Below, one piece after another: positions 53,443-61,221 of a stretch of 64,000 nt of DNA. The notes beneath the pieces were generated by a model that worked only from the letters and a program-made list of their open reading frames with translations, did no database searches and was not told the DNA's origin. The DNA comes from Oceanobacillus sojae. GTDB lineage: Bacteria; Bacillota; Bacilli; Bacillales; Amphibacillaceae. The stretch is taken from positions 1-64,000 of the forward strand of contig NZ_BJYM01000015.1 of assembly GCF_007991515.1 (NCBI RefSeq). Direction: 5' to 3'. The position numbers were made by a program, and so were the translations under genes. Each line of letters starts with the position of its first letter. Positions within the stretch are counted from its first letter, which is position 1.

Positions 53443-53688
53443 ATGCCGAAAAAAGATTATCAAGAGCTCTCAACAGTTCAAAAACAGCATGATGCTTTAA
53501 TTCCAGAGGAGTTTCCAGAAGGATCTTATGGATCAGATATTCGTGAAAATGATTTAGTTTCCGGAAAATCGACAGATTGGGAAGAAGGCCAGCAGCGGAC
53601 CAGTGCATTTACCTATGCGGATAAAGAACAGCATAAAAAGCTGCAGAGAAGAGCGCCCGGGGCGCATCCATTAGGGAAAGAAGATTAA
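53443..53688 (+). CDS. Small acidic/basic protein of unknown function
   Basis: 81 residues, hydrophilic, no membrane segment. It begins MPKKDYQELSTVQKQHD, continues with the proline- and glycine-rich PEEFPEGSYGSD and ends in a Lys/Arg-rich RRAPGAHPLGKED. I recognise it as the sort of small protein conserved in Bacillaceae but cannot name it. AAGGAGGG lies 8 bases before the ATG at 53443; an ATG at 53437 is too close. It follows the amidase by 62 bases. Confidence 0.65.
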   Translation: MPKKDYQELSTVQKQHDALIPEEFPEGSYGSDIRENDLVSGKSTDWEEGQQRTSAFTYADKEQHKKLQRRAPGAHPLGKED

Positions 53689-53705
53689 CGTTTATTACGG
53701 TATAA

Positions 53706-53768
53706 AAAAAAGAAGTTCAAGAAGCCTTCTTATTCCATCATAAGAAGATATATTGAACTTCTTTTATT
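53706..53768. terminator. Bidirectional terminator between the small protein gene and yutD
   Basis: AAAGAAGTTCAA pairs with TTGAACTTCTTT, with an inner stem GAAGCCTTCTTAT/ATAAGAAG; it lies between convergent genes. Confidence 0.85.
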
Positions 53769-54039
53769 TCTGCACTTTTTTCAAAACAAAATAGGCACAG
53801 CCAAAATTGCAATATTCATACATATAATCCTGAAAACAGCTGATTTTAGCATCAATGGGGGCTTTGGCGTGATTATCATGATAAAACCCTTTTAGGCGCA
53901 GCTGTTCATAAGCCCAATCTCCGACAATAAAATCATATTTCGATAAAACCTCAGAATAACGTTCCTTGATAGCCTCTGCTTCAAAGCCATTTTTATTTTC
54001 TTCAATTAATTCATATGTTTTCCCATTTAATTCAATCAT
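53764..54039 (-). CDS. yutD: YutD family protein (DUF1027)
   Basis: A 91-residue YutD-family protein of unknown function. Core features are MIELNGKTYELIEENKNGF at the start, YDFIVGDWAYEQLRLKGFY mid-protein and DYMYEYCNFGCAYFVLKK at the end with two cysteines. The ATG at 54039 gives the family length; the frame runs further upstream without a site. The ribosome binding site is weak (TAGGTG). In B. subtilis it neighbours yutC and lipA. Confidence 0.85.
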   Translation of the reverse strand: MIELNGKTYELIEENKNGFEAEAIKERYSEVLSKYDFIVGDWAYEQLRLKGFYHDNHAKAPIDAKISCFQDYMYEYCNFGCAYFVLKKVQK

Positions 54040-54243
54040 GAGAGGACACCTACATTCCTTTTCAATTATTCTTAGTTTATCACAGAAACAGTTAGAAAAA
54101 CCAGAAAAAATTACCTGCATGAATTACGCTTCTTTTCTAAAACTAACATATAAAGAAAATCCAAAAAAAACGGCAGCAAAAGAAAATATGTCTGTTCTCT
54201 TTGCTCAACCGCGTTCAAAAAATCTTAGAAAGGATAAATGAAT

Positions 54244-54789
54244 ATGAACAAAGGAATAGGAATTATCGTATTAACTGTTTTTATGACACTTGCAGGCTGT
54301 GCAGCTGACCAAAACAATACAGAATCAGATCCATTAGATCCAAAAAACAGAAGGCCGGAGATGGAATCAAATACTAACTCGCCATCACGTGATCAGCTTG
54401 GTTTTGTCCGCTATACACAGGATGAATTTGAGCAGAATAATCAATCCGAACCAAAAGCAATTCATGTTGACAGAAATGAAATGGCTGATATGATTACCCG
54501 TATTTTACTACAAAACCCTGATTTTAAAGAAGTGGCGACATTGGTGACGGATGAAGAAGCTTTAATCGCATTTGAAGCATCTAATAATATTTCTAAACAG
54601 GAAGCTATTAAAAATGCAGAAAAAACAGCACTATCCATCCTTCCCGGCTACTATACAATTCATGCTTCTGACGACAAAAGCTTAATTCAAAATATTGAAA
54701 CACTGCATTATTCCGTTATGGAGGATGACGACTTAGATATTGATCCATTGGTTCAGACAATCGTTGATTCCATGAAGAAAGACGACTAA
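54244..54789 (+). CDS. YhcN/YlaJ-family sporulation lipoprotein (YutC type)
   Basis: A 181-residue lipoprotein (lipobox TLAGC, Cys19) of the YhcN/YlaJ group of spore-associated lipoproteins. The Asn/Gln/Pro-rich linker is followed by a domain with EMADMITRILLQNPDFKEVA near residue 81 and SILPGYYTIHASDDKSL near 131. It occupies the place of B. subtilis yutC. AAAGGA lies 9 bases before the ATG at 54244; an ATG at 54238 is too close. It runs toward yunA, which starts 33 bases later. Confidence 0.83.
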   Translation: MNKGIGIIVLTVFMTLAGCAADQNNTESDPLDPKNRRPEMESNTNSPSRDQLGFVRYTQDEFEQNNQSEPKAIHVDRNEMADMITRILLQNPDFKEVATLVTDEEALIAFEASNNISKQEAIKNAEKTALSILPGYYTIHASDDKSLIQNIETLHYSVMEDDDLDIDPLVQTIVDSMKKDD

Positions 54790-54821
54790 AGAGAAATAAA
54801 ATATCTATATTTTATAAGGAG

Positions 54822-55805
54822 GTGATTCATCTGGTTAGAATTCGCAATGTTACACTGATGATGCTTTGTTTCTTTTTTATTTTTCAAACAGCCTCTTTGG
54901 TACAAGCAGATCCAGAAAATCAAATATATACAGACAGAATGGCTTTATTTAAAAAAATAGAAACAATTACACAAGTCCCGTGGTACTATTTCGCAGCGAT
55001 GGACAATTACGAGCGGAATACACTCCCTTCCACTGAAGAAGAAAAAGTTATTTCAATTCAATTCGATGAGACAGAATGGTTTGGTTTAGGAAACGCTGCT
55101 AAATCAACGGAACAGGATATTATAAAGCAATTCGGCGGAATTGGTAAGGACGGGAATGACGATAATCAAGCAGATTCTAATGATCCAGAAGACATCCTCT
55201 ATACGATGGCAAATCACATTTTATCCTATGGCTTACAGGAGGATGATATAAAAATTGCAATTTGGGAGCATTATAAACGTGATTTAACTGTACAGACTAT
55301 CATGAATACCGCAAAAGTGTTTCAAAAATTTGGTGATATTCATTTAACAGACCGGGCTTTCCCCCTGGATACGAATTATAATTACAGCTACCGAAGTACA
55401 TGGGGAGACCGCCGTGGATTTGGCGGCTTACGAATTCATGAGGGTACAGATATTTTCGCTTCCTATGGGGTTCCGGTACGCTCAACAACGTATGGGGTTG
55501 TTGAAATGATGGGCTGGAACTTATATGGAGGCTGGCGTATCGGAATTCGTGACATTTATAATATTTATCATTACTATGCACATATGAGCGGATTTGACGA
55601 AGAGATAAAAGTTGGTCAGGTCGTGCAGCCTGGCGATATACTGGGCAGTGTCGGATCGACAGGTTACGGCCCGCCGGGGACATCCGGTAAATTTCCTCCG
55701 CATCTTCATTACGGCATGTACAAAGATAATGGGTACAGTGAATTTTCATTTGATCCCTATCCTTTTATTTCGAAATGGGAACGTATGGAGAAAAATAACA
55801 ATTAA
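54822..55805 (+). CDS. yunA: M23-family peptidase YunA
   Basis: About 320 residues. A signal peptide or anchor (LMMLCFFFIFQTASLVQA) is followed by a helical domain and a C-terminal LytM/M23 domain. Zinc-site residues are RIHEGTDIFA near residue 206 and FPPHLHYGMY near 296, with HYYAHMSGF between them. It probably trims spore or cell-wall peptidoglycan. The start is odd: AAGGAGGTGA (54816-54825) covers the GTG at 54822, and the only in-frame codon at good spacing is CTG (54831). ATG at 54864 is farther. Confidence 0.85.
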   Translation: MIHLVRIRNVTLMMLCFFFIFQTASLVQADPENQIYTDRMALFKKIETITQVPWYYFAAMDNYERNTLPSTEEEKVISIQFDETEWFGLGNAAKSTEQDIIKQFGGIGKDGNDDNQADSNDPEDILYTMANHILSYGLQEDDIKIAIWEHYKRDLTVQTIMNTAKVFQKFGDIHLTDRAFPLDTNYNYSYRSTWGDRRGFGGLRIHEGTDIFASYGVPVRSTTYGVVEMMGWNLYGGWRIGIRDIYNIYHYYAHMSGFDEEIKVGQVVQPGDILGSVGSTGYGPPGTSGKFPPHLHYGMYKDNGYSEFSFDPYPFISKWERMEKNNN

Positions 55806-55817
55806 ATTTGTATTGGC

Positions 55818-55865
55818 AATATGGTGTGTATCCTATTTTTAACGGAGTACACACCATATTTTAAA
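55818..55865 (+). terminator. Terminator of yunA
   Basis: ATATGGTGTGTA pairs with TACACACCATAT and is followed by TTTTAAA. Confidence 0.88.
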
Positions 55866-55887
55866 TACAATAATAATTTTATAAAGC

Positions 55888-55989
55888 TTATCCTTTACCT
55901 TTTTGAACTGCATTCCAAATACTGGCTGCTAACCCTCCCCATATAATAACGATACCGATAATCATTACAATAATTGCTGAAGCACTCAT
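55888..55989 (-). CDS. metS: MetS-like small subunit of the NSS methionine/alanine importer
   Basis: A 33-residue peptide (from ATG 55989; ATG 55995 is also possible) with one membrane helix: it begins MSASAIIVMIIGIVII, has WGGLAASIW and ends in a basic NAVQKGKG. It matches the small MetS-type subunit found after NSS-family methionine/alanine transporters. GGAGG overlaps the stop codon of the transporter gene, so translation is coupled. It is too short to appear in ordinary open-frame lists; the composition, site and partner gene all support it. Confidence 0.85.
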   Translation of the reverse strand: MSASAIIVMIIGIVIIWGGLAASIWNAVQKGKG

Positions 55990-56003
55990 AAGCATGTTAC
56001 CTC

Positions 56004-57527
56004 CTATTTATCGTCGTAATCAGATAACGAATCATTGGATTTCCATTTCATTGATGCCAGAACAACTCCAAGCACTAATACACCGGCTACTACTGCCCAA
56101 CCCGTATTATTTATAAAGGCATTGGAGTAGTTTTCATAATTCCCAGAGTCTGTGTCAAACTCTCTCATTAAATTCAGCTTAAACAGTCCAAACATCATAT
56201 AACCCATTACAATCGGTGTAATAACAGCTATGCTGATCGTCCACCATGAACCAAGACGAATATCTGAAATTTCATTGGCATGATTTTTAAGCATATTGGT
56301 TTTACGAAGAATCCAGGCAATTAAGACTACTTCAACAAGACCGATCATGGCCACACCGAATTGATTAATAAAATAATCAATATTATCTAAGAAGTATAAG
56401 CCGCCTTTAGAAGCGTATAATAATGAAAGTAGTGCTGCAAGACCTCCACCAAAAAGAACAGCTTTCGATCTTGAAATTTTGAATTTATCTACCAATGCAG
56501 CTACATAAGTCTCAGTAATAGACATTAAGGATGTTATTCCGGCAAGAGTCAACGATATAAAGAATAGCGCCCCGAACAACCCGTTAAATGCCGGCAATTC
56601 ATTAATAATAGCAGGGAATACAACAAACGCAAGCCCAACTCCTCCAGCTACAACTTCATCCACACTAACACCAGCTGAAGAGGCCATAAATCCTAATATT
56701 CCAAATACACCAATTCCAGCTAATAGCTCAAAACCGGAATTTCCAAACCCGACAATAAATGCGTTATTCGTAATATCTGATTTTTTAGGCAAATAACTTG
56801 AATAAGTAATCATAATTGCAAAAGCAATAGATAAACTAAAGAAAATTTGTCCATATGCTGCAATCCATACACTTGGTGACAAAATTTGACTGAAATCAGG
56901 TGTAAAAAACGCATTCAAGCCTTCCATTGCACCAGGTAAAGTGACTGCTCTAATTACAACAACAAGAAATACAATAAGAAGTAAAGGAATAAAAATACGG
57001 TTTGCAACCTCAATTCCTTTTTTAACACCTCGGAATAAGATTCCAAGTACTAACAGCCAGGTAATAATCAGCGGAATTAACACGCCTGGTACCAAGCCGC
57101 CTATTTGACCAGGAATTTCAGCTAACTGCAGATACTCTCCAAATAAAAAACCTTCTGTATCTGCTCCCCAAGTTTGATTAAAAGAAAAGATAGAGTAAGA
57201 TATTGCCCAGGCAATAATCACTGAATAGTATGTTGAAATGACAAATGCGACAAGTACTGCCCACCATCCGATAAATTCTGTTTTCTTATTAATTCTTCGA
57301 AACGTTAAAGGGGCAGATCCACGATACTTTTGACCCATTGCAAATTCCATAATTAAAATAGGAATACCTGCTGTCAATAAAGCAAATAAATAAGGTATAA
57401 AGAATGCTCCGCCACCGTTCTCATAAGCAACTGCCGGAAAACGCCATATATTTCCTAAACCAATCGCTGATCCGACAGCAGCCATTATAAACCCGGCTCG
57501 TGTTCCCCATTGTGAACGATTTTCCAT
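56004..57527 (-). CDS. metP: Sodium-dependent NSS-family transporter (MetP type)
   Basis: A 507-residue neurotransmitter:sodium symporter with 11-12 helices. The N-terminal Na+-site segment is AAVGSAIGLGNIWRFP near residue 15, with FVISTYYSVIIAW near 95 and the unwound helix region SLSIAFAIMITYSSYLP near 230. The adjacent MetS-like gene points to methionine or alanine uptake. The ATG at 57527 has AAGGAGG at 9 bases; an ATG at 57531 is out of frame. A cre-like palindrome lies just upstream. It is inserted between yunA and yunB relative to B. subtilis. Confidence 0.88.
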   Translation of the reverse strand: MENRSQWGTRAGFIMAAVGSAIGLGNIWRFPAVAYENGGGAFFIPYLFALLTAGIPILIMEFAMGQKYRGSAPLTFRRINKKTEFIGWWAVLVAFVISTYYSVIIAWAISYSIFSFNQTWGADTEGFLFGEYLQLAEIPGQIGGLVPGVLIPLIITWLLVLGILFRGVKKGIEVANRIFIPLLLIVFLVVVIRAVTLPGAMEGLNAFFTPDFSQILSPSVWIAAYGQIFFSLSIAFAIMITYSSYLPKKSDITNNAFIVGFGNSGFELLAGIGVFGILGFMASSAGVSVDEVVAGGVGLAFVVFPAIINELPAFNGLFGALFFISLTLAGITSLMSITETYVAALVDKFKISRSKAVLFGGGLAALLSLLYASKGGLYFLDNIDYFINQFGVAMIGLVEVVLIAWILRKTNMLKNHANEISDIRLGSWWTISIAVITPIVMGYMMFGLFKLNLMREFDTDSGNYENYSNAFINNTGWAVVAGVLVLGVVLASMKWKSNDSLSDYDDK

Positions 57528-57562
57528 CCATGATAACCTCCTTTTTAATAAGTAAATCATAA

Positions 57563-57576
57563 TGAAAGCGCTTTTA
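57563..57576. promoter_or_regulatory. cre-like site upstream of the NSS transporter
   Basis: TGAAAGCGCTTTTA fits the CcpA site pattern TGWAANCGNTNWCA with one clear mismatch (T for C). It lies about 35 bases before the start codon, where bound CcpA could block transcription. Confidence 0.45.
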
Positions 57577-57763
57577 AAAGAGAATAATAACAAAAATCAT
57601 TACTTTCAGACTATTCAATTGTATTATATCTCTTCCTCAACTTTTGTCAATATCCAATAATGGAAATTATAGTATTTAATTATAGAAAGATAAAAATCAC
57701 ATAAAAAAGCACCTAGTACAAAAGCTTATGCAGAAATATTGTATGACAATAGAAGATATTCAA

Positions 57764-57797
57764 AAAGCTTGGAATACTAAAATGTATTCCAAGCCCT
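57764..57797 (-). terminator. Terminator of the LysW-type transporter gene
   Basis: Minus strand: GCTTGGAATAC pairs with GTATTCCAAGC and is followed by TTTTT. Confidence 0.93.
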
Positions 57798-57800
57798 TCG

Positions 57801-59363
57801 TTAAGATGCCTTCTTTTTTCTCTGAATAAATAATATCTGTGTAAACCAGACAATCCCTATCAAGAGAATAACCGTCAAAGCTAAAGCAACCCAGGTTGAA
57901 TGGGTAAGTCCGACAGCAAAGAAGCCGATTAAAGCTGTAAATGCTGCAATGAAAGCATACGGCAGCTGCGTAAGAACATGATCAATATGATGTGCACCTG
58001 CTCCAGTTGCAGATAAAACTGTTGTATCGGAAATCGGTGAACAATGATCTCCAAATACTGCTCCAGCAAGCACAGCCGCTAAGGCAGGTAAAAATAATTC
58101 CATATCTGTATTCGCCATAATTTCTGCCGCGATCGGAAGCATAATACCAAAAGTTCCCCATGATGATCCAGTCGCTAAAGCCATTAATCCGGCAATAATA
58201 AATAAGATTGCCGGCAGATAATCTGCTGAAATAGACGAGTTATTTACTAGGCCTGCTAAATAACTTCCTGTCCCTAATTCACCAATAATAGAACCGATCA
58301 TCCAGGCAAGAATAAGAATATTAATTGCTGGAATCATTGTTTTAAAGCCTTCTACAAAAATTCTTCTCATATCTGAGCGAGGTTTTCTCTGCTTCATATG
58401 AAAAATAACTGAAGTAAGAACTGCTGTGACACCGCCAATAATTAAGGAAAGATTGACATCTGTATTTGCAAAAGCGTCTATGATGGATGCACTGCCTTCT
58501 GTTTCCCTTACCCCTGTTCCAATCATAGCAATCACCGTAACAATAAATAATACAATAATAGGAATAATTAGATGAAAAACTTTCCCGTCCCTATGCGGAT
58601 CAAATACATCGCCTAAATCTCCCGATACTTGATTTCTTTTCGGATCAAGCAATTCTCCTTCTTCTCTTGCTCTTTTTTCATGTGTATACATTGGACCTAT
58701 ATCAAAATGAAAATACGCTACAATGAATACTAAAATAATTGAAGCAATAGCATAAAAGTTCAAAGGTATCATTTGTATAAATGCTTCAATCGGCTGAATT
58801 GTTGTAATACCATTTACTGCAAATAAACTGCCTAAAATACCAATAATATAAGCTCCCCAGCTTGATATTGGTGCTATTACTGTAACCGGAGCAGAACTGG
58901 AATCGATATAGTATGCCAGTTTTGCACGGGAAATATTTTGTCTGTCCGTCACAGGTCTCGCAATTTGTCCAACTGCTAAGCTGTTAAAATAATCGTCTAT
59001 AAAAATAATCAGTCCAATAACAGCAGTCATCAGCTCTGCACCGGTACGTGTCCTTACACGCTGCAGCATCCAGTCCCCAAAAGCTTTTGCTCCGCCGGAT
59101 GCCTGCAAAAATGCAGTAAGCACCCCTAAGAAAAGGAGAAAACTAATTAATAATAGGTTCCCGGTTTCTATTGATCCATTTGCATAAAAAATAGTATAGA
59201 ACACAGTCCATATTTCTTTTAATGTTGCCCCTATATGAAAATTACTTAATAATAATGCCCCTACTACAATCCCTGTTCCTATTGAGATAAGAACCTTTCT
59301 TGTTAACACCACTAATATCAGCATGACAATTGCAGGTATCAACGACCAAAATGTACCATCCAT
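57801..59363 (-). CDS. lysW: NhaC-family transporter under lysine riboswitch control (LysW type)
   Basis: A 520-residue membrane protein of the NhaC Na+/H+ antiporter superfamily with 11-12 helices. Family motifs are IIFIDDYFNSLAVG near residue 114, YIDSSSAPVTVIAPISSWGAY near 150 (named in two parts) and GDHCSPISDTTVLSATGAG near 434. The upstream lysine riboswitch and terminator argue strongly that it moves lysine: comparative genomics named such members LysW, a predicted lysine transporter. GGAGG precedes the ATG. It has its own terminator and is not linked to yunB except by its promoter lying in yunB's end. Confidence 0.9.
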   Translation of the reverse strand: MDGTFWSLIPAIVMLILVVLTRKVLISIGTGIVVGALLLSNFHIGATLKEIWTVFYTIFYANGSIETGNLLLISFLLFLGVLTAFLQASGGAKAFGDWMLQRVRTRTGAELMTAVIGLIIFIDDYFNSLAVGQIARPVTDRQNISRAKLAYYIDSSSAPVTVIAPISSWGAYIIGILGSLFAVNGITTIQPIEAFIQMIPLNFYAIASIILVFIVAYFHFDIGPMYTHEKRAREEGELLDPKRNQVSGDLGDVFDPHRDGKVFHLIIPIIVLFIVTVIAMIGTGVRETEGSASIIDAFANTDVNLSLIIGGVTAVLTSVIFHMKQRKPRSDMRRIFVEGFKTMIPAINILILAWMIGSIIGELGTGSYLAGLVNNSSISADYLPAILFIIAGLMALATGSSWGTFGIMLPIAAEIMANTDMELFLPALAAVLAGAVFGDHCSPISDTTVLSATGAGAHHIDHVLTQLPYAFIAAFTALIGFFAVGLTHSTWVALALTVILLIGIVWFTQILFIQRKKKAS

Positions 59364-59462
59364 ATTAAAACCTCCATCTATTTATTTCCCGGCTCAGGAT
59401 AAATATCCCTGTGCTAGATTGACGACGCGCGGAGAATAAAAACAATTTAATAATCTCCTCCC

Positions 59463-59541
59463 GCGTTCACAACCGATTCGAAATAAGGAAACCAGACAAG
59501 GCAATTTCTGCAAAAAATGATGAAAATCTCCTTGTGAACGC
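59463..59541. other. Extra inverted repeat between the lysine terminator and lysW
   Basis: GCGTTCACAA (59463-59472) and TTGTGAACGC (59532-59541) are perfect inverted copies about 60 bases apart. On the minus strand the arm near 59463 runs directly into GGGAGGAG and can alternatively pair with TTCTCCGCGCG further on. The function is unknown; a second RNA switch or a protein site is possible. Confidence 0.4.
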
Positions 59542-59578
59542 AAAAAAACAATGATAGAAAATAACCTACCATTGTTTC
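59541..59578 (-). terminator. Terminator of the lysine riboswitch
   Basis: Minus strand: AACAATGGTAG pairs with CTATCATTGTT and is followed by T7. It lies between the aptamer and lysW. Confidence 0.9.
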
Positions 59579-59603
59579 ACCAATTCACGTTATCCTCCAT
59601 TTC

Positions 59604-59787
59604 GATCAGTAGTTCTCCATGTAAATTATTACATGACAGCATAGTACTTTTTCAGTAATATGCCAGCAATATAAAGTACGACCCCTTTATATACTTCGGC
59701 AAACTATCCTTTCTCCGGCAATCACAGTTGTCATTCTCCTGCCGGATACTTATATAATTTGCGCCTCTACCTCACCGATCTGATAAG
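59604..59787 (-). promoter_or_regulatory. Lysine riboswitch (L-box) of lysW
   Basis: Minus strand: CTTATCAGATC, then the conserved GGTGAGGTAGAGGCGC, GGCAGGAGAATGACAACTGTG, GCCGGAGAAAGG, TTTGCCGAAG, ATAAAGGGGTCGTACTTTAT, GCTGGCATATTACTG, ACATGGAGAACTACTGATC. The order and spacing are those of the L-box, with P1 closed by ATCAG/CTGAT. Lysine should promote the downstream terminator. Confidence 0.95.
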
Positions 59788-59808
59788 GTTTTTATTCAAC
59801 TAAACTGT

Positions 59809-59837
59809 ACTATACTACATCTTTAATCCTTCTGCAA
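59809..59837 (-). promoter_or_regulatory. Promoter of the lysW riboswitch transcript
   Basis: Minus strand: TTGCAG (59837-59832), a 17-base spacer, TATAGT (59814-59809). The -35 box lies inside the last codons of yunB. Confidence 0.75.
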
Positions 59838-60614
59838 ATCATCTTTCGGAATGGCAATATTCGGAACATTCCCATCTCCTCCATAAAAATCGGGTACTTT
59901 GCCCATAATTGCTCCTCCGTCCAAATAAAGTTCAGTATGTACTGTTCTTACTTCTGAAGTAAATGGCACAATAATCTGTACATCAGCTTCTACATTAATA
60001 TACAAAGAGACCCAAGCTCCATTAATACCAAACTCTTCTTTTTTGTCTACAATATTCGTCCGTACAGCTCCGACAACCTCCATATTAATTGGGATTTTTG
60101 GGCCTAAATTAGCTAATACAGAATTCCCTGTTATTTGCCCTAAAGGAATCTCAATCAAAGTAGGATCTACTTGAGCCCTTCCTTCTGCACCACCCTCATA
60201 GTCATCTGGTTCATGCAGATTATGTTCAAATTCAAGCTGCTCTCCACGATTTACATAAGTAAAAAATTCTTCAACCCGGTCTGTAGCTACTCTGTTAACT
60301 TCACCGATGACTGCCGGGTTCCAGTTATATGTTACAAAATTTCCTTCATTATCATATGTGATTGTAACCATATCTTCAAATCCATAATCCTCTACATAAT
60401 TAACAGCAGAATTAATCGCTCTTGTTGCAAATTCATCTGCTTTTCGTTTAGCAATATCAATAATAATCGGTTCAATTTTAACATTAATCAAGTAAAAGCT
60501 GAAACCAACCGCTGCAAAAAACAAGATAAATGTCAGCATCAGAATGGAGCGCCGGGATGGAGGCATTCTTCTTTTTCTTCTTGGCCGATATCGATACCGT
60601 TTTTTAAACCTCAA
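59823..60614 (-). CDS. yunB: Sporulation protein YunB
   Basis: A 263-residue YunB-family protein required at a late stage of spore formation in B. subtilis. A very basic N terminus (KKRYRYRPRRKRRMPPSRRS) is followed by one membrane helix (about 25-45) and a soluble domain with DPTLIEIPLGQITGNSVLAN near residue 149. TTG start; AAAGGAGG is about 12 bases upstream and no better-placed codon is in frame. It reads toward the lysW riboswitch. Confidence 0.9.
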   Translation of the reverse strand: MRFKKRYRYRPRRKRRMPPSRRSILMLTFILFFAAVGFSFYLINVKIEPIIIDIAKRKADEFATRAINSAVNYVEDYGFEDMVTITYDNEGNFVTYNWNPAVIGEVNRVATDRVEEFFTYVNRGEQLEFEHNLHEPDDYEGGAEGRAQVDPTLIEIPLGQITGNSVLANLGPKIPINMEVVGAVRTNIVDKKEEFGINGAWVSLYINVEADVQIIVPFTSEVRTVHTELYLDGGAIMGKVPDFYGGDGNVPNIAIPKDDLQKD

Positions 60615-60759
60615 CGAAACAACCCCCCTCCTTTATAATTTATGCATCTGTTGAAGTGAATTAGAACAATGTAAAGCGGATTAACATATACGCAATATTT
60701 TTTCTCATTCAGAATATTAGAAGAGGACACACAAACACCATTTCATGATATTGAAATAT

Positions 60760-60823
60760 AAAAAACACTTCTTTCATTTCATACTAAAGCAGCATGAATA
60801 AAAGAAGTGTTTTCTTTGTCTTT
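60760..60823 (-). terminator. Terminator of yunC
   Basis: Minus strand: AAAACACTTCTTT pairs with AAAGAAGTGTTTT and is followed by TTTATA. Confidence 0.88.
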
Positions 60824-60830
60824 AAACATA

Positions 60831-61139
60831 TTATGATATTTTAAGCAGTGCTTCCTTTCCGGTCATTCCTACTTCCCAGCCATGCTCCTTAGAGGCATCT
60901 GTAATCTTTTGTAATGGCGCATTCAACAATTGATCAATGGTTCTTACTCCCATTGCGCGGCCGGCAATGACATTTCTTTCTTTCAGCTTAGGTATTTCAT
61001 TGAAAATATCAACATCCAGTGCTGCACACATAATGTACCCTATATCATTACTAATCGTTAATAAGGTTGTTTTTGGCAGCTCAACACTTACTGCTGTAAA
61101 AATAATTCCATCCACCTCAAGAGGTTCTACCGTAATCAT
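60831..61139 (-). CDS. yunC: YunC family protein (DUF1805)
   Basis: A 102-residue YunC protein of unknown function. It has MITVEPLEVDGIIFTAVSV at the start, the glycine-free sheet LTISNDIGYIMCAALDVDIF near residue 29 and the conserved ERNVIAGRAMGVRTIDQLL near 54. The start codon directly follows the T7 tract of a terminator hairpin whose descending arm contains GAGGGGGG, the apparent ribosome binding site. It lies 80 bases after yunD on the same strand. Confidence 0.9.
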   Translation of the reverse strand: MITVEPLEVDGIIFTAVSVELPKTTLLTISNDIGYIMCAALDVDIFNEIPKLKERNVIAGRAMGVRTIDQLLNAPLQKITDASKEHGWEVGMTGKEALLKIS

Positions 61140-61193
61140 AAAAAAAGCCCCCCTCTGTTATTCTCTCGTGATAAGTGTATGCAGAGAAGGGGG
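61140..61193 (-). terminator. Hairpin between yunD and yunC that contains the yunC ribosome binding site
   Basis: Minus strand: CCCCCTTCTCTG pairs with CAGAGGGGGG and is followed by CTTTTTTT and then the yunC ATG. It can end the yunD transcript and at the same time mask the Shine-Dalgarno sequence of yunC. Confidence 0.75.
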
Positions 61194-61221
61194 ATAACGT
61201 CACAAGTGGAAGTGACAGTGT

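Noticed and set aside
54822-54824. GTG start for yunA
   Set aside because: It lies inside the AAGGAGGTGA ribosome binding site itself, so a downstream start is more plausible, although the open frame begins here.
59463-59541. Rex-type operator (TTGTGAAC...GTTCACAA)
   Set aside because: The half-sites are about 60 bases apart instead of a few, so a single Rex site is not formed.
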